From contig JACGWO010000004.1 in the NCBI GenBank assembly GCA_034509735.1, forward strand, positions 15,853,395 to 15,917,394: a stretch of DNA of 64,000 nt, written 5' to 3'. This stretch comes from Sesamum alatum (Eukaryota; Streptophyta; Magnoliopsida; Lamiales; Pedaliaceae). Positions 22,168 to 33,755 of the stretch are shown in pieces. How positions within the stretch are numbered: the stretch's first letter is position 1; each line of letters starts with the position of its first letter. A program made the translations under genes and the position numbers. The notes beneath the pieces were generated by a model. It did no database searches. It had not been told where the DNA came from and saw nothing but the letters and a program-made list of their open reading frames with translations.

Positions 22168-22555
22168 TATTTTTCATTAATATAATTGACAACCTAATAG
22201 GCCACTGCTAGTTTTTTTCGTTGATGCATTATCAAATGGTTTTTTTTTTTATTCTTTGCTTTTTTCATATTCAATTCTACATCGCTTATGTATTTTTTCT
22301 TTTTGTGTTTTAGTTATATTTCTTTTCTTCAGTTTTGAAATATTATTTTTTATTTTTTTTGGGAATCTACGTGAAGTATCTTCTATTTATTACTTCTTAA
22401 AAGTTTTTTTATTTTATAATTTATTTAGTTGCTCAAATATATTATTAATTTTTGAGTATTTATTTAAACTTTTTGAATATTTATTTTTTAATTATCTTTG
22501 TTTCCTTCATATTCTATTAATTATTTTTGTTTTTTTCGTATTTATTCAACTAGAT
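22168..22555. other. T-rich DNA adjoining copia copy A
   Basis: Very T-rich with no supportable gene. A phrase ataggccactgct near 22196 also occurs near 19160. The copia pol sequence begins abruptly at about 22556, marking a truncation breakpoint. Confidence 0.45.
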
Positions 22556-24839
22556 GGACTTCATCCTTTCAAACTCCTCATTAGTCTTGGGAGACTGTCT
22601 CTTGGATAACTTGATCCCGTGCCTCACAGGAAGGAAACCTCATTTTGAGTTATCCATATTGAATCTTTTTTAGGATTTTCTCAACATACGAGTTTTGGGT
22701 CATTCATAACATTCTCTTAGATCTGTCCCTGACAATCTGAATACCTAGAATGTAGGAAGCTTCACTCAAATCCTTCATGAAAAATTGAGTAGACAATCAT
22801 GCTTTTGTGTCACCTAACATTCTGATGTCATTCCCAATGAGCAGAATGTCGTCCAGACAAAGCACTAGGAACACTATAGAGCTCCCACTGATCTTCTTGT
22901 ATACAAAAGGGTCACACTCGTTTATTATGATATCATATCCATTTATGACTTCATCAACACGAATGTTCCAACTACGGGATACTTGTTTGAGGCCATAGAT
23001 GGACTTTTGGAGACGGCAGACTTTCTGCTCTTCTCCAATAATAGTGAATCCCTCCGTTTTCATGTCTATCTGCCATATTTCATAGTCATACCATGCAGCT
23101 ATGGCGAGCATAATCCGAATGGACTTAGCCATGGCTACTGGCGAGTAGGTATCCTCAAAGTCGACCCTGGGTTATTGAGTGTAACCTTTCGCCACTAGCC
23201 CAACCTTGAAGGTTGTTACTTCTCCATCAACACCAAGTTTACGCTTATAGACCCATTTGCACCCGACTGGTTTAACACCTTTTCCACACTTGGTTTGTGC
23301 TCATGGAGGCCATGACACTTTCCTGAGTCGATGTTAGACATCGCGTTCCCGTATGTCTTAGGATCCTTATCCAATTGATCGGTCACGCCTAAGATGTCAT
23401 ACCTCACAGAGGGCGGGACACTCTGGTTGACCTACGAAGGACTAGAACATCAGTGGTAACTATGAGCGCAGACACGATAGGAACCAGCGGTCCAGGTACC
23501 GTTATTGGCTCCTCGTGAGGTTGTTCGACATACTGGGCCTGGAGAGGTTGTCCAACATGTTGAGCCTCATGAGGTGGCTTAACCCGTTGGGTACTTACGC
23601 TAAAACCTCTTAGTGAGGTATCCGTAGATTCTGGCGCTGATGACTGATTTATCTCACTTGATTTCTCAAGGAGCAGTTCATCACGTTGGATATCCAATGA
23701 ACGTGCATAAGCTAGATCTGATTCTAACTTGTCTCCCACCAACCTCTTCACATATGCAGGGTTACCCCACACTCTCAAGCCTTTGTAGGAAGCAAGCTTG
23801 TCGTGCCATATCTCATAGTGTATTTGGATCACGCCTCTGGACGGCGCCAAGTTCAATAACTTGGTTGCTATTTCCAGTGCGTAGCCCCAAAAAGATAAGG
23901 GTAGTTCGGTAAAACTCATCATGGATCAGACCATGTCTAACAGGGTTCGATTCCTCCTTTCAGAGATGCCTTTTAACTACGGTGTCCCGGGAGGTGTCCA
24001 TTCAGAGACTATACCGTTTTCTTTTAGATAATCAAGAAATTCTCCACCAAGGTACTCGCCACCTCGGTCTGACCATAGGACTTTATTTTTTCACCCGGTT
24101 TGATTCTCAACTTCAAGTTTAAAGTCTTTAAACCTCACAAGAGCTTCAAACTTGTACCTCATTAGGTAAACATAACCATACTGAGAGTGATCATCGGTGA
24201 AGGTTATGAAGTAAGAGAAACCACCTCCAGCTTGTGTTCTTAGTGGTCCACACACGTCCGTATGGACCAAGTCCAACAGACCTGTGGTGGGATTCACAGG
24301 TTAGTAGGTTGCTCAAGTCCCCAACCTCTAGGTTCTTTGAGTCTACCAACTTCTTCATCCTTTCTTGAGAGATGTGACCTAGCCTTGCATGCCACAATTG
24401 TGCGCTCTCATGGTTATCTATTTTGCATTTGTGTTGAGCAATTATGATAAAAATTAGACTTTTGTAGAATGTAGAGGCCGCTATTAAGTGTACCAAGCAG
24501 ATGAGTAATTCCATCTTTCATCAAACAAAAGCAATTTTTATTGATCGAAAATTCATAACCACTATTGTTTAACAACGGAATGGAAATGATATTTTTGATC
24601 ATGCTAAGTACATAATAACAGTGCTTTAATTCTATTTTAACATGATCACTAACTACTAAGCTGGCGTTTCCTACTGCTTCTGTAGCAACGGCCTTGCCAT
24701 TGCTAAGCTTCAGGACTATTTCGCCTTTACTTAATTTTCTACTTCTTTTCAACACCTGTAAGTCATTGCAAATGTGAGCTCGACAGTCGGTATCCAATAC
24801 CCAAGAAGCAGAGTTAGTAACTACATTAACCTCAACCAC
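22556..24839 (-). pseudogene. Copia copy A pol (protease, integrase, reverse transcriptase), truncated
   Basis: Minus-strand remnant of the copia polyprotein. In order: protease-like SASWVLDTDCRAHI (near 24795; the DTG/DSG active site reads DTD), pre-integrase zinc region LWHARLGHIS (near 24390), integrase core with HTDVCGPL and FTDDHS (24091-24297), the WTPPGTP and SERRNRTLLD segments (23930-24020), FWGYALEIA, and GNPAYVKRLVGDK (23404-23922). The reverse transcriptase has WQIDMKTE joined to GFTIIGEEQKVCRLQKSIYG with about 20 residues lost, and CLDDILL in place of YVDD (22797-23132). Several stops and shifts. Sequence ends within RT at 22556, so RNase H and the 3' LTR are missing. Confidence 0.88.
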
Positions 24840-25738
24840 AAATGTACCTTGCTCGGAAAGGAATTTGGGGCAATCCCTCTTCTAATGCCCTTTCTCATAG
24901 CAATGAACGCATATGTCATTTGCCCTTGACTGTTGCTTCGAGTCAACCTTCCTCTTCCCCTTGCCTTTCCCCACTTTGGCAACGGGATTGCTCCTAGCAT
25001 TTGCAGCGGCTGTGACAGCTCTTCCCTTTCCCTTCTTCCTTTTTCAACATCCGGCATCCTTGCCTTTCGTTTTGGAAGTTGAAGCCTCTCCAATCAATAC
25101 CGACGGCGCAGACTTTTTGGTCGTTACCTCGTATTGAACCAACATACTGATTAACTCATGTATGCCCTTCTCAAGAGCATTCATGTTGTAGTTAACAATA
25201 AATTGGTCGAAGGAGGGTGGGAGTGACTGAAGGATCACATCAATGTACGTTTCGGTATCCAGCCCTGCTTTGAGGTCTTCGACCTTTTCCACTAAGCTAA
25301 GCATCTTGACCTCATGCTCATGTACAGAGGATCCCTAGATCATCTTAGTTCCAAAGAACGCCTTCGTAATGACATACCTAGTATGCTGGTCCGGGACTGC
25401 ATAGCAATCCTTCAGGTGAGCCATTATGGAAGGAACGTCGTCTAGCCTCTCATATTGTTTATGCATCTCATTAGTCATAGATGCTAGTATAACACTACAG
25501 ACTTTCCGATTATCCTATGCCAAGTTTCGAACGTCTCACGTTCTTCCAGCGTGGATCATTTCTGCAAAGTCCAAGGAAACGGCTTGTCCATGACACTGCC
25601 TTGGTTCTCATAATCGAGGACTATCCTCAAATTGTGCAACCAGTCGTTATAATTTGTTCCATTGAATTTGTTTGTCTCCAGTATGGAGGATAATGCATTC
25701 TTAGACATTGTTTTAAATCTACATTTAAAATAAAGCAT
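24821..25738 (-). pseudogene. Copia copy A gag, broken
   Basis: Capsid-type protein of a copia element. It starts near 25709 as MSKNALSSILETNKFNGTNY, followed by WLHNLRIVLDYENQ (the UBN2-type gag region). Later parts read LEKGIHELISMLVQYEVTTKKSAPS (25044-25304) and a CCHC zinc knuckle CVHCYEKGH-KRDCP (24864-24919), in which one codon, probably TGG, has become TAG. The pieces lie in more than one frame. The start matches the gag of copy C at 63199 (MSKNPLSRILQTNKF). Non-functional. Confidence 0.85.
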
Positions 25739-27990
25739 ATAATCAGCAGAAATAAAGTGGTGCTAAATAACAAAATGCTCCTACTATTTCTACGAAAACA
25801 CGCCACTCTCAGACGTTATTTTTGGGAAACCATTTCCTAGTAGGTTTGGGATCCACAACGAAATTCTCCATACCCCACTTTTATACTTTGCATAGAAAAT
25901 AACTTTGTGGGAGGTATTCCATACCATTCTCGTCCAACGAGATTCCCAAGACGTTTTGCCTCACCCTTTTACGTGATCCCGAGGACTCCAAGCAAATTAT
26001 GTTATTCAAGCGTTAGACCCAACCCAATCAACGGAATCATAGCACTCACTGTTACCCCCATGACTAGTGAGACATGTAACATGAGTGTATTTACTTCGTT
26101 TCCACCAAACGTGCAGCTTATTTACAAGACAAATGACGTGCCACGACTCGTGTGACCACGCAATTGATTGAAACTAGCTTCCTCACTTTAGCATGGATGA
26201 AGGCTCGGACAAACAACTTAGGTTCTAGTCCATTTATTAGGGTTCTAATATTTTAGCTTGGTCCAACGAAGTGAGAGTTTTGAAAGACCGAGACCTCATT
26301 ACATCATACATAATCACATGCATAATACACTTGCATGCTTCAACAAGAACATGATAAATAAGCCATTTATCCGTCATACATTCCACATGCAAAAATCAAA
26401 GCCTAACACGCTCCTGTTGGATGATCACAATCCCGAATCCTATACAACCCACTAAGCCTGCAATGGATCCATGGTAAATCTAGGGTTGGTCCTACACTAT
26501 CACATTTAATAGTAGAAACCTATCAAAAAACTGATGAGCCTTGCCTCTTCGTCCACTGGGCCTCCATGGCTACGGATCTCCATGGAACTCCTTGGAATCA
26601 TCCTTTTGGGCCATCCTTCATCTTCTTCAATTACAAGAATTAAATGAAAAATCTCACATCTATCTACTCTCGTTACAATTTAAAAAAGAAACCCCGACGA
26701 ACACCAGGGGAAGTACATAAGGAGGGAGAAAGAAGGCCTTATTATTCCAAGACAACCAGAAAGAGAACGAAGATAATTAAAACGAGGCACACAGGCCCAA
26801 CATAAAATAAATCATACATTTGGTGTAAGGGCTTTGTCATCAAGGCAAATAGCGTTTCACATATTGAACTAAACATGCCATTCACATAATCACATGATAA
26901 CCAATATCATTAATAACGTAAACGTAAAATTTCCACACTAGAAATTTGACCATTAGTGCAACCACTACAATTTTATTGCTAGGAAATCCTTTCCTCATCA
27001 TTTAAACAATATTAAATTTTAGGTGGTTCCAAACCAAGCCCAAAATAAAATATTCTAAATATTGTCTTTTTAGAAAACATGCAGAAAATAATCCAAAAAT
27101 ACCAAAATAAACCATTCTGGAAAAAATAATTACAAAGATGGAAATCGGCAACGGCCGTTGGCGCTGGCAGGATGCGCGCACGTGGTCGGCCCAGCCCGCC
27201 ACTTGCGCGTGCTGGACGTGCTGGCCGAGCGCGCGCGCACAGGTATCCCTTTCCTGAACGCGCGCGCCTGGCCGCTGCCCTGCGCGCATGGTGCACGGGT
27301 TGGCCGCATCTATCGCCCGCGCACGCTGGGCGCTCTGGTCGGGCGGCTGTGCATAAGCTCCATTGCCTGTGCGTTCTGCCTAGCCGCGCTCCCTGCGCGC
27401 GTGGCTGTGGCCTGGCCTGATGTGTCGCCCACACGCGCTGGGCGAGCTGGCCGAACGGCCACGCACAGGCTCATCTGCCTGTGCGTGCTGACTAACCGCA
27501 CTCCTTGCACGCACACCCGACAGGTTGCGCGTCTGCCTGTTGTGCACGCTGGACGCGCTGGCCGAGTGTGCCCGCGTAGGCCCCTCTGCCTGTGCATGCG
27601 CGCCCCTGGCCGTGCCTCCCGCGCGCGTTGCCGACGACGCCCGCCTGCTGTCTGCGCGCTGTGTGCGTCTAATCGGGCGGCTGTGCGTAAGCTCCTTTGC
27701 CTGAGCGTGTACCTGGCCGTGCGCACTGCGCGCGCGGTCAGCCGACAGCTGCTGCTGCCGCTGTCGCTGTCGCCGTTTTTTTATTTTCGTTGATTCTTTC
27801 TACCCCGTTTTCTCCAAGAAATCAAGAAAATAATTCAAGAATTACATGAAATCCATGATCTGAATTTCAAGTGCAAAATTAACGCGATAAACCCTAGAAT
27901 TTATGACATGCTTTAAAATAGAAATTGAAGCCATGTAAAACATGCATATACACGTATAACACATAAAACCCTAGGCCTATCCATCGAACC
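25739..27990 (-). mobile_element. Copia copy A leader with GC-rich tandem repeat
   Basis: About 2.2 kb between gag and the primer-binding site. The part nearest gag (25810-26300) matches copy B (50330-50900) and copy C (62960-63080, inverted); the middle matches 6030-6840 and 1-400. A GC-rich block at 27150-27780 is listed separately. No translated product is supported. Confidence 0.75.
27150..27785. repeat. GC-rich ~112-bp tandem repeat in copia leader
   Basis: About five degenerate units can be aligned on a core resembling CTGGCCGAGCGGC plus a GTGCxxAGGCTCxTTGCCTGTGCG-type half, starting near 27221, 27335, 27447, 27558 and 27670 (spacing 111-114). GC content is very high against AT-rich flanks. 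Copy D (505-735) has only about two units. The long open frames here on both strands are consequences of GC-rich composition. Confidence 0.75.
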
Positions 27991-27992
27991 GA

Positions 27993-28004
27993 GCTCTGTT
28001 GCCA
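27993..28004 (-). promoter_or_regulatory. Degenerate primer-binding site
   Basis: On the minus strand it reads TGGCAACAGAGC, two or three changes from the canonical TGGTATCAGAGC seen at 930-941. It has the same placement between leader and LTR. Confidence 0.6.
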
Positions 28005-28005
28005 C

Positions 28006-28390
28006 TCTAACAATATGCGGATCATCCCAAGAGGAAGCGCGAATGCGGAACCATGATAATTAAAACATGAAAATTAAAACATGCTATAAACGGAAATAAA
28101 ATACACGTTCAAGGGGTGTTCTCTTGGACCTCCCGTGCGTTTGGTGTACCTCATGAACAAGAAAATAAACATGAGACCTACCTGTTGTCGTTTTCTTCGT
28201 ACTGCTATGTGCGTTGTTCCACATTTTGCACCAAGATTCCAAATTAGGAACCCTCTAAATTGTCCACCTAATCCACTGGATCTTGATCCACTGTGTTAGC
28301 AAGAAATCAAGAGGACTATAGGAGGACAAATCAACCTAGCGTTATCAATTAACGTGATCGATTTGCCTATAGTTCTCTTGTATCAAAGAC
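28006..28390 (-). mobile_element. Copia copy A 5' LTR, truncated
   Basis: Parallel to 950-1340 and 60000-60360: aagcgcgaatgcgga, cacgttcaaggggtgttc, cggtgtacctcatgaac-type phrases and the GTTGTCGTTTT block occur in order. Only about 385 bases survive before the sequence changes to a plus-strand LTR near 28390, so this LTR lost its upstream part and promoter. Confidence 0.7.
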
Positions 28391-30021
28391 ATGTGACTAG
28401 AAAGCCAATTGCTTTGGTATTTTATAATCTATTTGACAACTCGATGTACTGTAACATTATGTAATGAATAAAATGAGTATTCGTTATCATGAGTATTGTC
28501 TTTGTTGTGCTCATTATCATATGTTAAATGTCTTTCTACATATATCACAGCAAAGCCCACATACCACGTGAAACTCATGCAGTTAGGCAACATATTAGAT
28601 GGTGGTTATGAAACCAACTGATAAAGGGTTGGGTCTGAAACGTTCCAAGTCGAGGACCTCGAGACAAGGCATTGAGAATACTATTGAGAGTTGCACAAAG
28701 AGTCATATTCAGTGGATGATTGTCGTATTTCATCGGCGATGGGCGTGGGACGCCTATAAGATCGTGTGGGTTGGTACCGGGGTTGAGGCGACTAAGTTGA
28801 CTCACGGGGATCATCATATGGAAACCTTGGAGGCTGGTTGGTATGATTAAATTTTCCTGGTTCCGAGAGTACGGGAGTAGTCCTCAAACTTGAGGAACCA
28901 CGATAGTCACGTGCACACGATGGCTGTATCTTGGATCTGCCGAGAGGTGATCATGTCGCAGACATATTCATTAAGCCTTGTCCAGTGCAGTCAGAATGTA
29001 TAGCGAGGACGGTGGGTCTCAAGAAGAGGTTTGTTCCCTATCAATATGTGGTAGAGGTATCTCCTACGCACTCGCAGACACGTTCATATTGCTTAAACCT
29101 GTGGCCAAAGTGGTTGATCGAGCAACAAATGGTTTCCTGCGTCGATGCAATGAGGTATGTGTAGTCTCGTCTATTAAGCATAGATGCCTAGTCATGAATG
29201 GGAACCGATCCCTAATTCCATACCCTACATTAAGGCCGGGAGGCAGTAGACAGAAGGACCGTATCCGGTATGAAATCGGTGCCTAAATATTCACGCGTAC
29301 ATTCACCAACTATCTAGTGCCATGGACCATTACTAGACGGCCACCCATGGTGACGGGCTTTTGTTGGACACGAGCTCAAGTATAGCTGATGGTGAACCTA
29401 AGGGTCACACACAAATCAGCGACAAGGTGAAGGAATTGAGTTGGAGTCAATTTCAAATGATGATAAGTAATTGGATTACTTATGGGATCGTCCATTGGAT
29501 GGATGGACCGATATTATATCGGGCCCTCGATTTATCGGTAAATGGGATTATCGATTAAGTAGAGATTTAAAGCTTGGGTCTTTTAATTGGAGTAAAAGAT
29601 TAATGGCGATTATTTAATTGGACCTTGAATTAAATATGATTTAATTTTTTGGCTTATTGTAATTGGATTACAATAATATCCGGTCCATTAAATCTTGGCC
29701 TAAGAGAGGTGTGAATTCCACTTTTGGAATTAGAAAAAGTTGGGCTTCATCTAAAATGAAGAGGACGATTTTTGCTTCATGTTGAAGCACAAAAAATCGG
29801 CCCCTTTGAGCCTGATAACAAGTTGATTTGTCTCTTTTGGAAAGAGACAAATCAATTCCAATCAAGCCTCTTTCACTTGGTATGATTAAACCATACTTTA
29901 TGAAATGGTAGTCTTGATTGAAGATTAATGGGGATTGATTGGAATCTATCTAGATATCCTTGGATGAACCTAGACACATTTCAATAATCACATTAATAAT
30001 GTATATATATGTATATGGTTT
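28391..30021 (+). mobile_element. Copia LTR, plus orientation, both ends damaged
   Basis: Begins just inside a normal LTR head (gtgactagaaagccaatt, as at 45355) and runs through the ggtctgaaacgttccaag block (28630), the CCATGG block (29315-29357) and gatatccttggatgaacctagac (29950), matching 46380-46420. It ends in a T-run (30023-30045). Plus orientation, abutting the minus LTR of copy A head to head. Confidence 0.7.
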
Positions 30022-30904
30022 CTTTTTTTTTTTTTTTTTTTTTTTGCAAATATCTTTTTTATATCTATTTATCTTTTTATATTGATCGGTGGTATATATA
30101 GTAGTGGTTAGTTACTTTTAAGAAAAAAAATTACTCTAACTTAAATAAACTTTTAATACTAGAATATTTTATTTCATATGATCATGTTCTATAGCTATGT
30201 TAATTACATTTCAATAAGTACCCACATAATTTAAGTTTGATCCTTTATTATATGTTTACATTCTATTTTTACATCCCACTTCAGTGAAATTTTAGTTGTA
30301 GGGGATAGGGAGTGAGGGGTGGGGTTAGGTGTTTTATATAATTTCAAATTTTAAATTTGTATTTCATATTTTTTAATTTATTTTGTAATATTTTATTAAC
30401 ATTAATTTATCAGTTTTTCTATTAAATAACACCTTTTTTCGCTACAATTTAAACTTCAAATTCCATTATTATTTTTTTACATCGATGACATTATGAAAAG
30501 TAAACGACATGAAAGTAAATCTATTTATATAGAGATTTGTTTAATTTAAGAAAAGTTGATTATAATTCACTTGTTTTATTTTTTTTATTAGAGGAACTTC
30601 TAATATGGCAAGGTTCACGATTTTTTGTTGGCAATCTTATAATGTTTATTATTTAATATGATTTGTTATTTATTATGGTTTTGGCTTAATATTTACATTT
30701 GCAGTTCTTATAGAACTTTATATACAGTCAAACATTATCATATGTCTCCGAATAAAATATTCTTCTATAGAATATTTAAAATCCCTTCTCTAAAGTATTA
30801 TTTTCCTTTTTTATTGTGCTTTAACTTAAAATATTATTCATTCTAAAATCATGTCTATAGGTAGTTTTCACTTTAAGGAAACTATAACTACTAAATTGTT
30901 TTCA
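30022..30904. repeat. Poly-T tract and AT-rich dispersed repeat
   Basis: A T-run of 23 bases at 30023-30045 is followed by AT-rich sequence resembling 12150-12500, including agttcttatagaactttata near 30703 and cattatcatatgtc near 30733. No gene. Confidence 0.55.
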
Positions 30905-31035
30905 TTGAATTTTTTTGAGGAAAAAGAGGGTTATAATTTCATTAAATTGCAACCAAAATGCCAAAGTCCGGACCAACAAGGGCTGGAAATCAAACAATAA
31001 AACCCACAAATCCTGACAACTCAAACAAAAAAAAA
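30905..31035 (-). mobile_element. LINE 3' tail fragment
   Basis: Read on the minus strand it ends ATTATAACCCTCTTTTTCCTC followed by an A-run, the form of a LINE 3' untranslated end. The opposite side is cut. It shares orientation with the LINE RT fragment at 39390-39725 on the other side of the CACTA material, so both may derive from one LINE. Confidence 0.4.
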
Positions 31036-31299
31036 ATAAAAATGGGTTTAATGTAATTTACCTCCTTATAATATTTAAATCGCTATGCATACCTCCAACT
31101 AGTCTTTAGTCGAATTGTCCCACCAGAATACCACAGTTCAAAGGTAAGTGGCTGAGGGCCCATGATTGTCGAGCGAAGTCACATTCAAGAAGAGCACGTT
31201 AATCATCTTGTTGCACTGAGGTACACCTTTGACAGCCATCCCTCACTTCGAAATTTTGTTGCTTAAGATTGTCACAAGTGGGAATAGCTCAATGGCAAT
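31036..31299. other. Unassigned sequence left of CACTA element
   Basis: Begins with a gggtttaatgtaatttacctcc phrase like a Mutator-type MITE end, but no partner end was found. A mixed-composition stretch at 31120-31290 has no recognised product. Confidence 0.35.
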
Positions 31300-31329
31300 T
31301 ACTACAAAAAAATGTAGGAATTGTAACGG

Positions 31330-32035
31330 AAATAAAAATGGTTTTTTTAACTTTTAGAACGGTAAATAGATCACTGGATTTATTTGGGCTGGTATTAGGA
31401 ACGATTCAGAAACGAGAGGCTATCCATTGAAAGGAGAGGCGTTCCTAATAACTAGGAATGGGAACAGTGCGTCCGTTCCAATTTCAGAATGGTTTTTGGC
31501 ATACAAGTGTTTTACCGTTTCTAATTAACTTTGTATGTATGAATTTATAATTTTTGTATTTGGAACATCTTACTAATGTTTGGAACGGTCATATCAAAAG
31601 TAAATCGCGCAACTTTGAACGGTAGTTAGAACACAGTTTGGAATTGTCAGCATAAGTTGCAGATACATTTTTGCACTGGTTCTGGAATACGTCTTGGAAC
31701 AGTCAGCTATACAAGTTAGGAACGGTCACTTAATTTGGAATACGACATTGGGAACGGATTTTATACTCTTAATTTGGAATACGACATTGGACCGATTTTT
31801 GGTATTGTATTTAGAACGAAAATCTAACCACGAAAGCATTGAATTTGGAATATATGTAGGAACGGTCTGTCCATAATTTGGAATTCATTTTTATCCGCTT
31901 TTAGGAACGGTTGTCACCTAATTTGGAATGGTTGTTTACCCGGTGATAGGAACGGTCACTTCATTAAAACGAACAAAAATTGGAACGGTTTATATGCGCT
32001 CCCTGTCCGTCTCAACTACCATTCCTAAATAATGA
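31330..32035 (+). repeat. CACTA subterminal repeats, left block
   Basis: More than ten copies of GGAACGGT or close variants (tttggaacggtca, taggaacggtcactt), nearly all in plus orientation. The block closes with an inverted copy, accattccta, near 32020. Arrays of this kind serve as transposase-binding sites in known CACTA elements; that role is inferred here. Confidence 0.75.
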
Positions 32036-32214
32036 GTTATTAATTTTCTTTATAGTAATAATTATTATCATTAAAATATATATTAAATTATTAATAATAT
32101 TTTTGAATTTGGTTTTATAATTATTATTTAAATATGAAAAAATGCATAATTTAGAAATAAAAATTATATTAAATAAAAATATTATCCAATTTAATTACGA
32201 AAAAAAAAGTCCTA

Positions 32215-33755
32215 AATCTACTCCCTGTCCCCCTCGTCCTGGTCCATATCGTCAACGTCTGAAAGGGGGGGAGGGGGTCTCTATGAGGCCGTGACAGGCC
32301 GGCGTCGGAGTGATTGGTCTGCAGGGCCTTCATCATGCCCATCATATCCACCATCATCTCCTCCAGCCGGACCATCCGATCCTCCAGTTTGACGCTGGCG
32401 GTGGTGATGGTGATGGCGAGGTAATGGTCTGGCTGAGACCGTGGGCCTCAGAACCAAGACCGAATACCCGACCTTTGTTCTTGCCCTCGATTGCAGTCAG
32501 CCACAACTCCTGCTCAGTCTGCGCTACCGAGCCCTCTGATTCGGCCGGACGATCCCCAGGATTGGCCGTGGCCTGAGACTAGTGATCCTCCAGCAACTTC
32601 TGGAACGTCTTCTACAAAAATAGTAAATTATTAATATTGTTATTTTCAAATATTAAAAAAATAAATTAAAAAATTTAATTTTCAACTTACTGCCACCTCC
32701 GCTACCCTCGGCTGGCTCCAGCTACCGTCGGCCTTCTTCTTGTAGCATCTGGAGAATAACTCCATTTGCTTCACTGGCCGGCCGAGCTGCTCCTCCTGTA
32801 AAAAAAATGGGAAATAGTTATTACATTTTTAATTTAATAAAGATAAATACTTTAAATAAGATTAAATATCTTACCATCTTCCGCTTGTGCATATTGATGG
32901 AGGCAGAACCCCCGCGGTACACAGTAGCGGATGCGGCTGGGTTGGCGGACCGGTTCGCCTTGTTCTTGGGGCACTCTTCCTTGAACTCCGGGCTATCCCA
33001 GTACAGCAGGAGCTGCAGCCAGACTTCGTTCGCCAACCATAGAGGCTTCACTAGAGACTATGTGGCGAGGACGAACATGCGGAGGAACTTTTCCGCTCAG
33101 ATGTGGAAGATCTTGAACATGGACTCGTCGTCGCATCTCACCAATACGTCATCTGTATTAAAAAAAAAAAAGAAAATATATCCTCAGATTGTTAAAATAT
33201 TTAAAATAAAATTTAATTGATAACTGAAATTAACGTTACCTTCAAGCTCTCGAACTGGAAATGTTGGTGCTCTGGCGGCACCTGGCGCAAACACCCCCAA
33301 GGGTGGGGATAGTGTGCTCGCACTACTGCGTTGATGTGCTCGTGTATCTTCTGATCTATCCTGAAATTATATAATAATTAGTGTGATATAAAAATATTAA
33401 TATAAATTACAAAAAAAATTAAAAATAATTCTAAATATACCTCGCGACGGCGAGTGTGATATACTGGCGCGCGGATGGTGGCGGGAGTGGTGGGGCAGGT
33501 GGGGGGGGGTGGGGCAGCCCATGGATGGGCCAGATCTACCGCCGGTGCGGGAGTGGATGGTCCGCCACCCTCCTCGACGGGTGCAGTGGTAGACGGACCG
33601 AGCCGATCCGGCGCAGATGCTGCAGGTGGTGGTGGGGGTGGTGGTCGGAACACTGCTTCCCCATCCTGGGAAGCAACACCAGCCGGCGGTATGGCCGGTG
33701 AGCCGCGACCGCGGCCATGTCCACCTCCTCGAGTTGGAAAATCCCGATCAGACAT
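32215..33755 (-). pseudogene. TNPA-like CACTA protein (plant transposase 24 type), 5 exons
   Basis: Accessory DNA-binding transposase of CACTA elements. Exons read on the minus strand with GT-AG borders: 33441-33755, 33240-33360, 32875-33152, 32691-32795, and from 32611 down to about 32215; the introns are AT-rich. Exon 1 starts MSDRDFPTRGGGHGRG and is proline-rich. Exon 3 holds the family hallmark WDSPEFKEECPKNKANRS. Exon 5 has EGKNKGRVFGLGSEA and then, after a shift, a coiled segment VRLEEMMVDMMGMMKAL. Stops lie in exons 3 and 5 (before AEKFLRM, before SLVKPLW and in EDH-SQA), and the exon 1-2 junction is out of phase, so it is inactive. GC-rich exon 1 contrasts with the flanks. Confidence 0.8.

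Noticed and set aside
22256..22609. 117-residue F-rich frame
   Set aside because: Pure consequence of T-rich DNA; its end overlaps the copia remnant on the other strand.
27158..27793. 211-residue open frame rich in A, R and G, with a long antisense partner
   Set aside because: It lies in a GC-rich tandem repeat where stop codons are rare on both strands; the residues follow the repeat and not a protein family.
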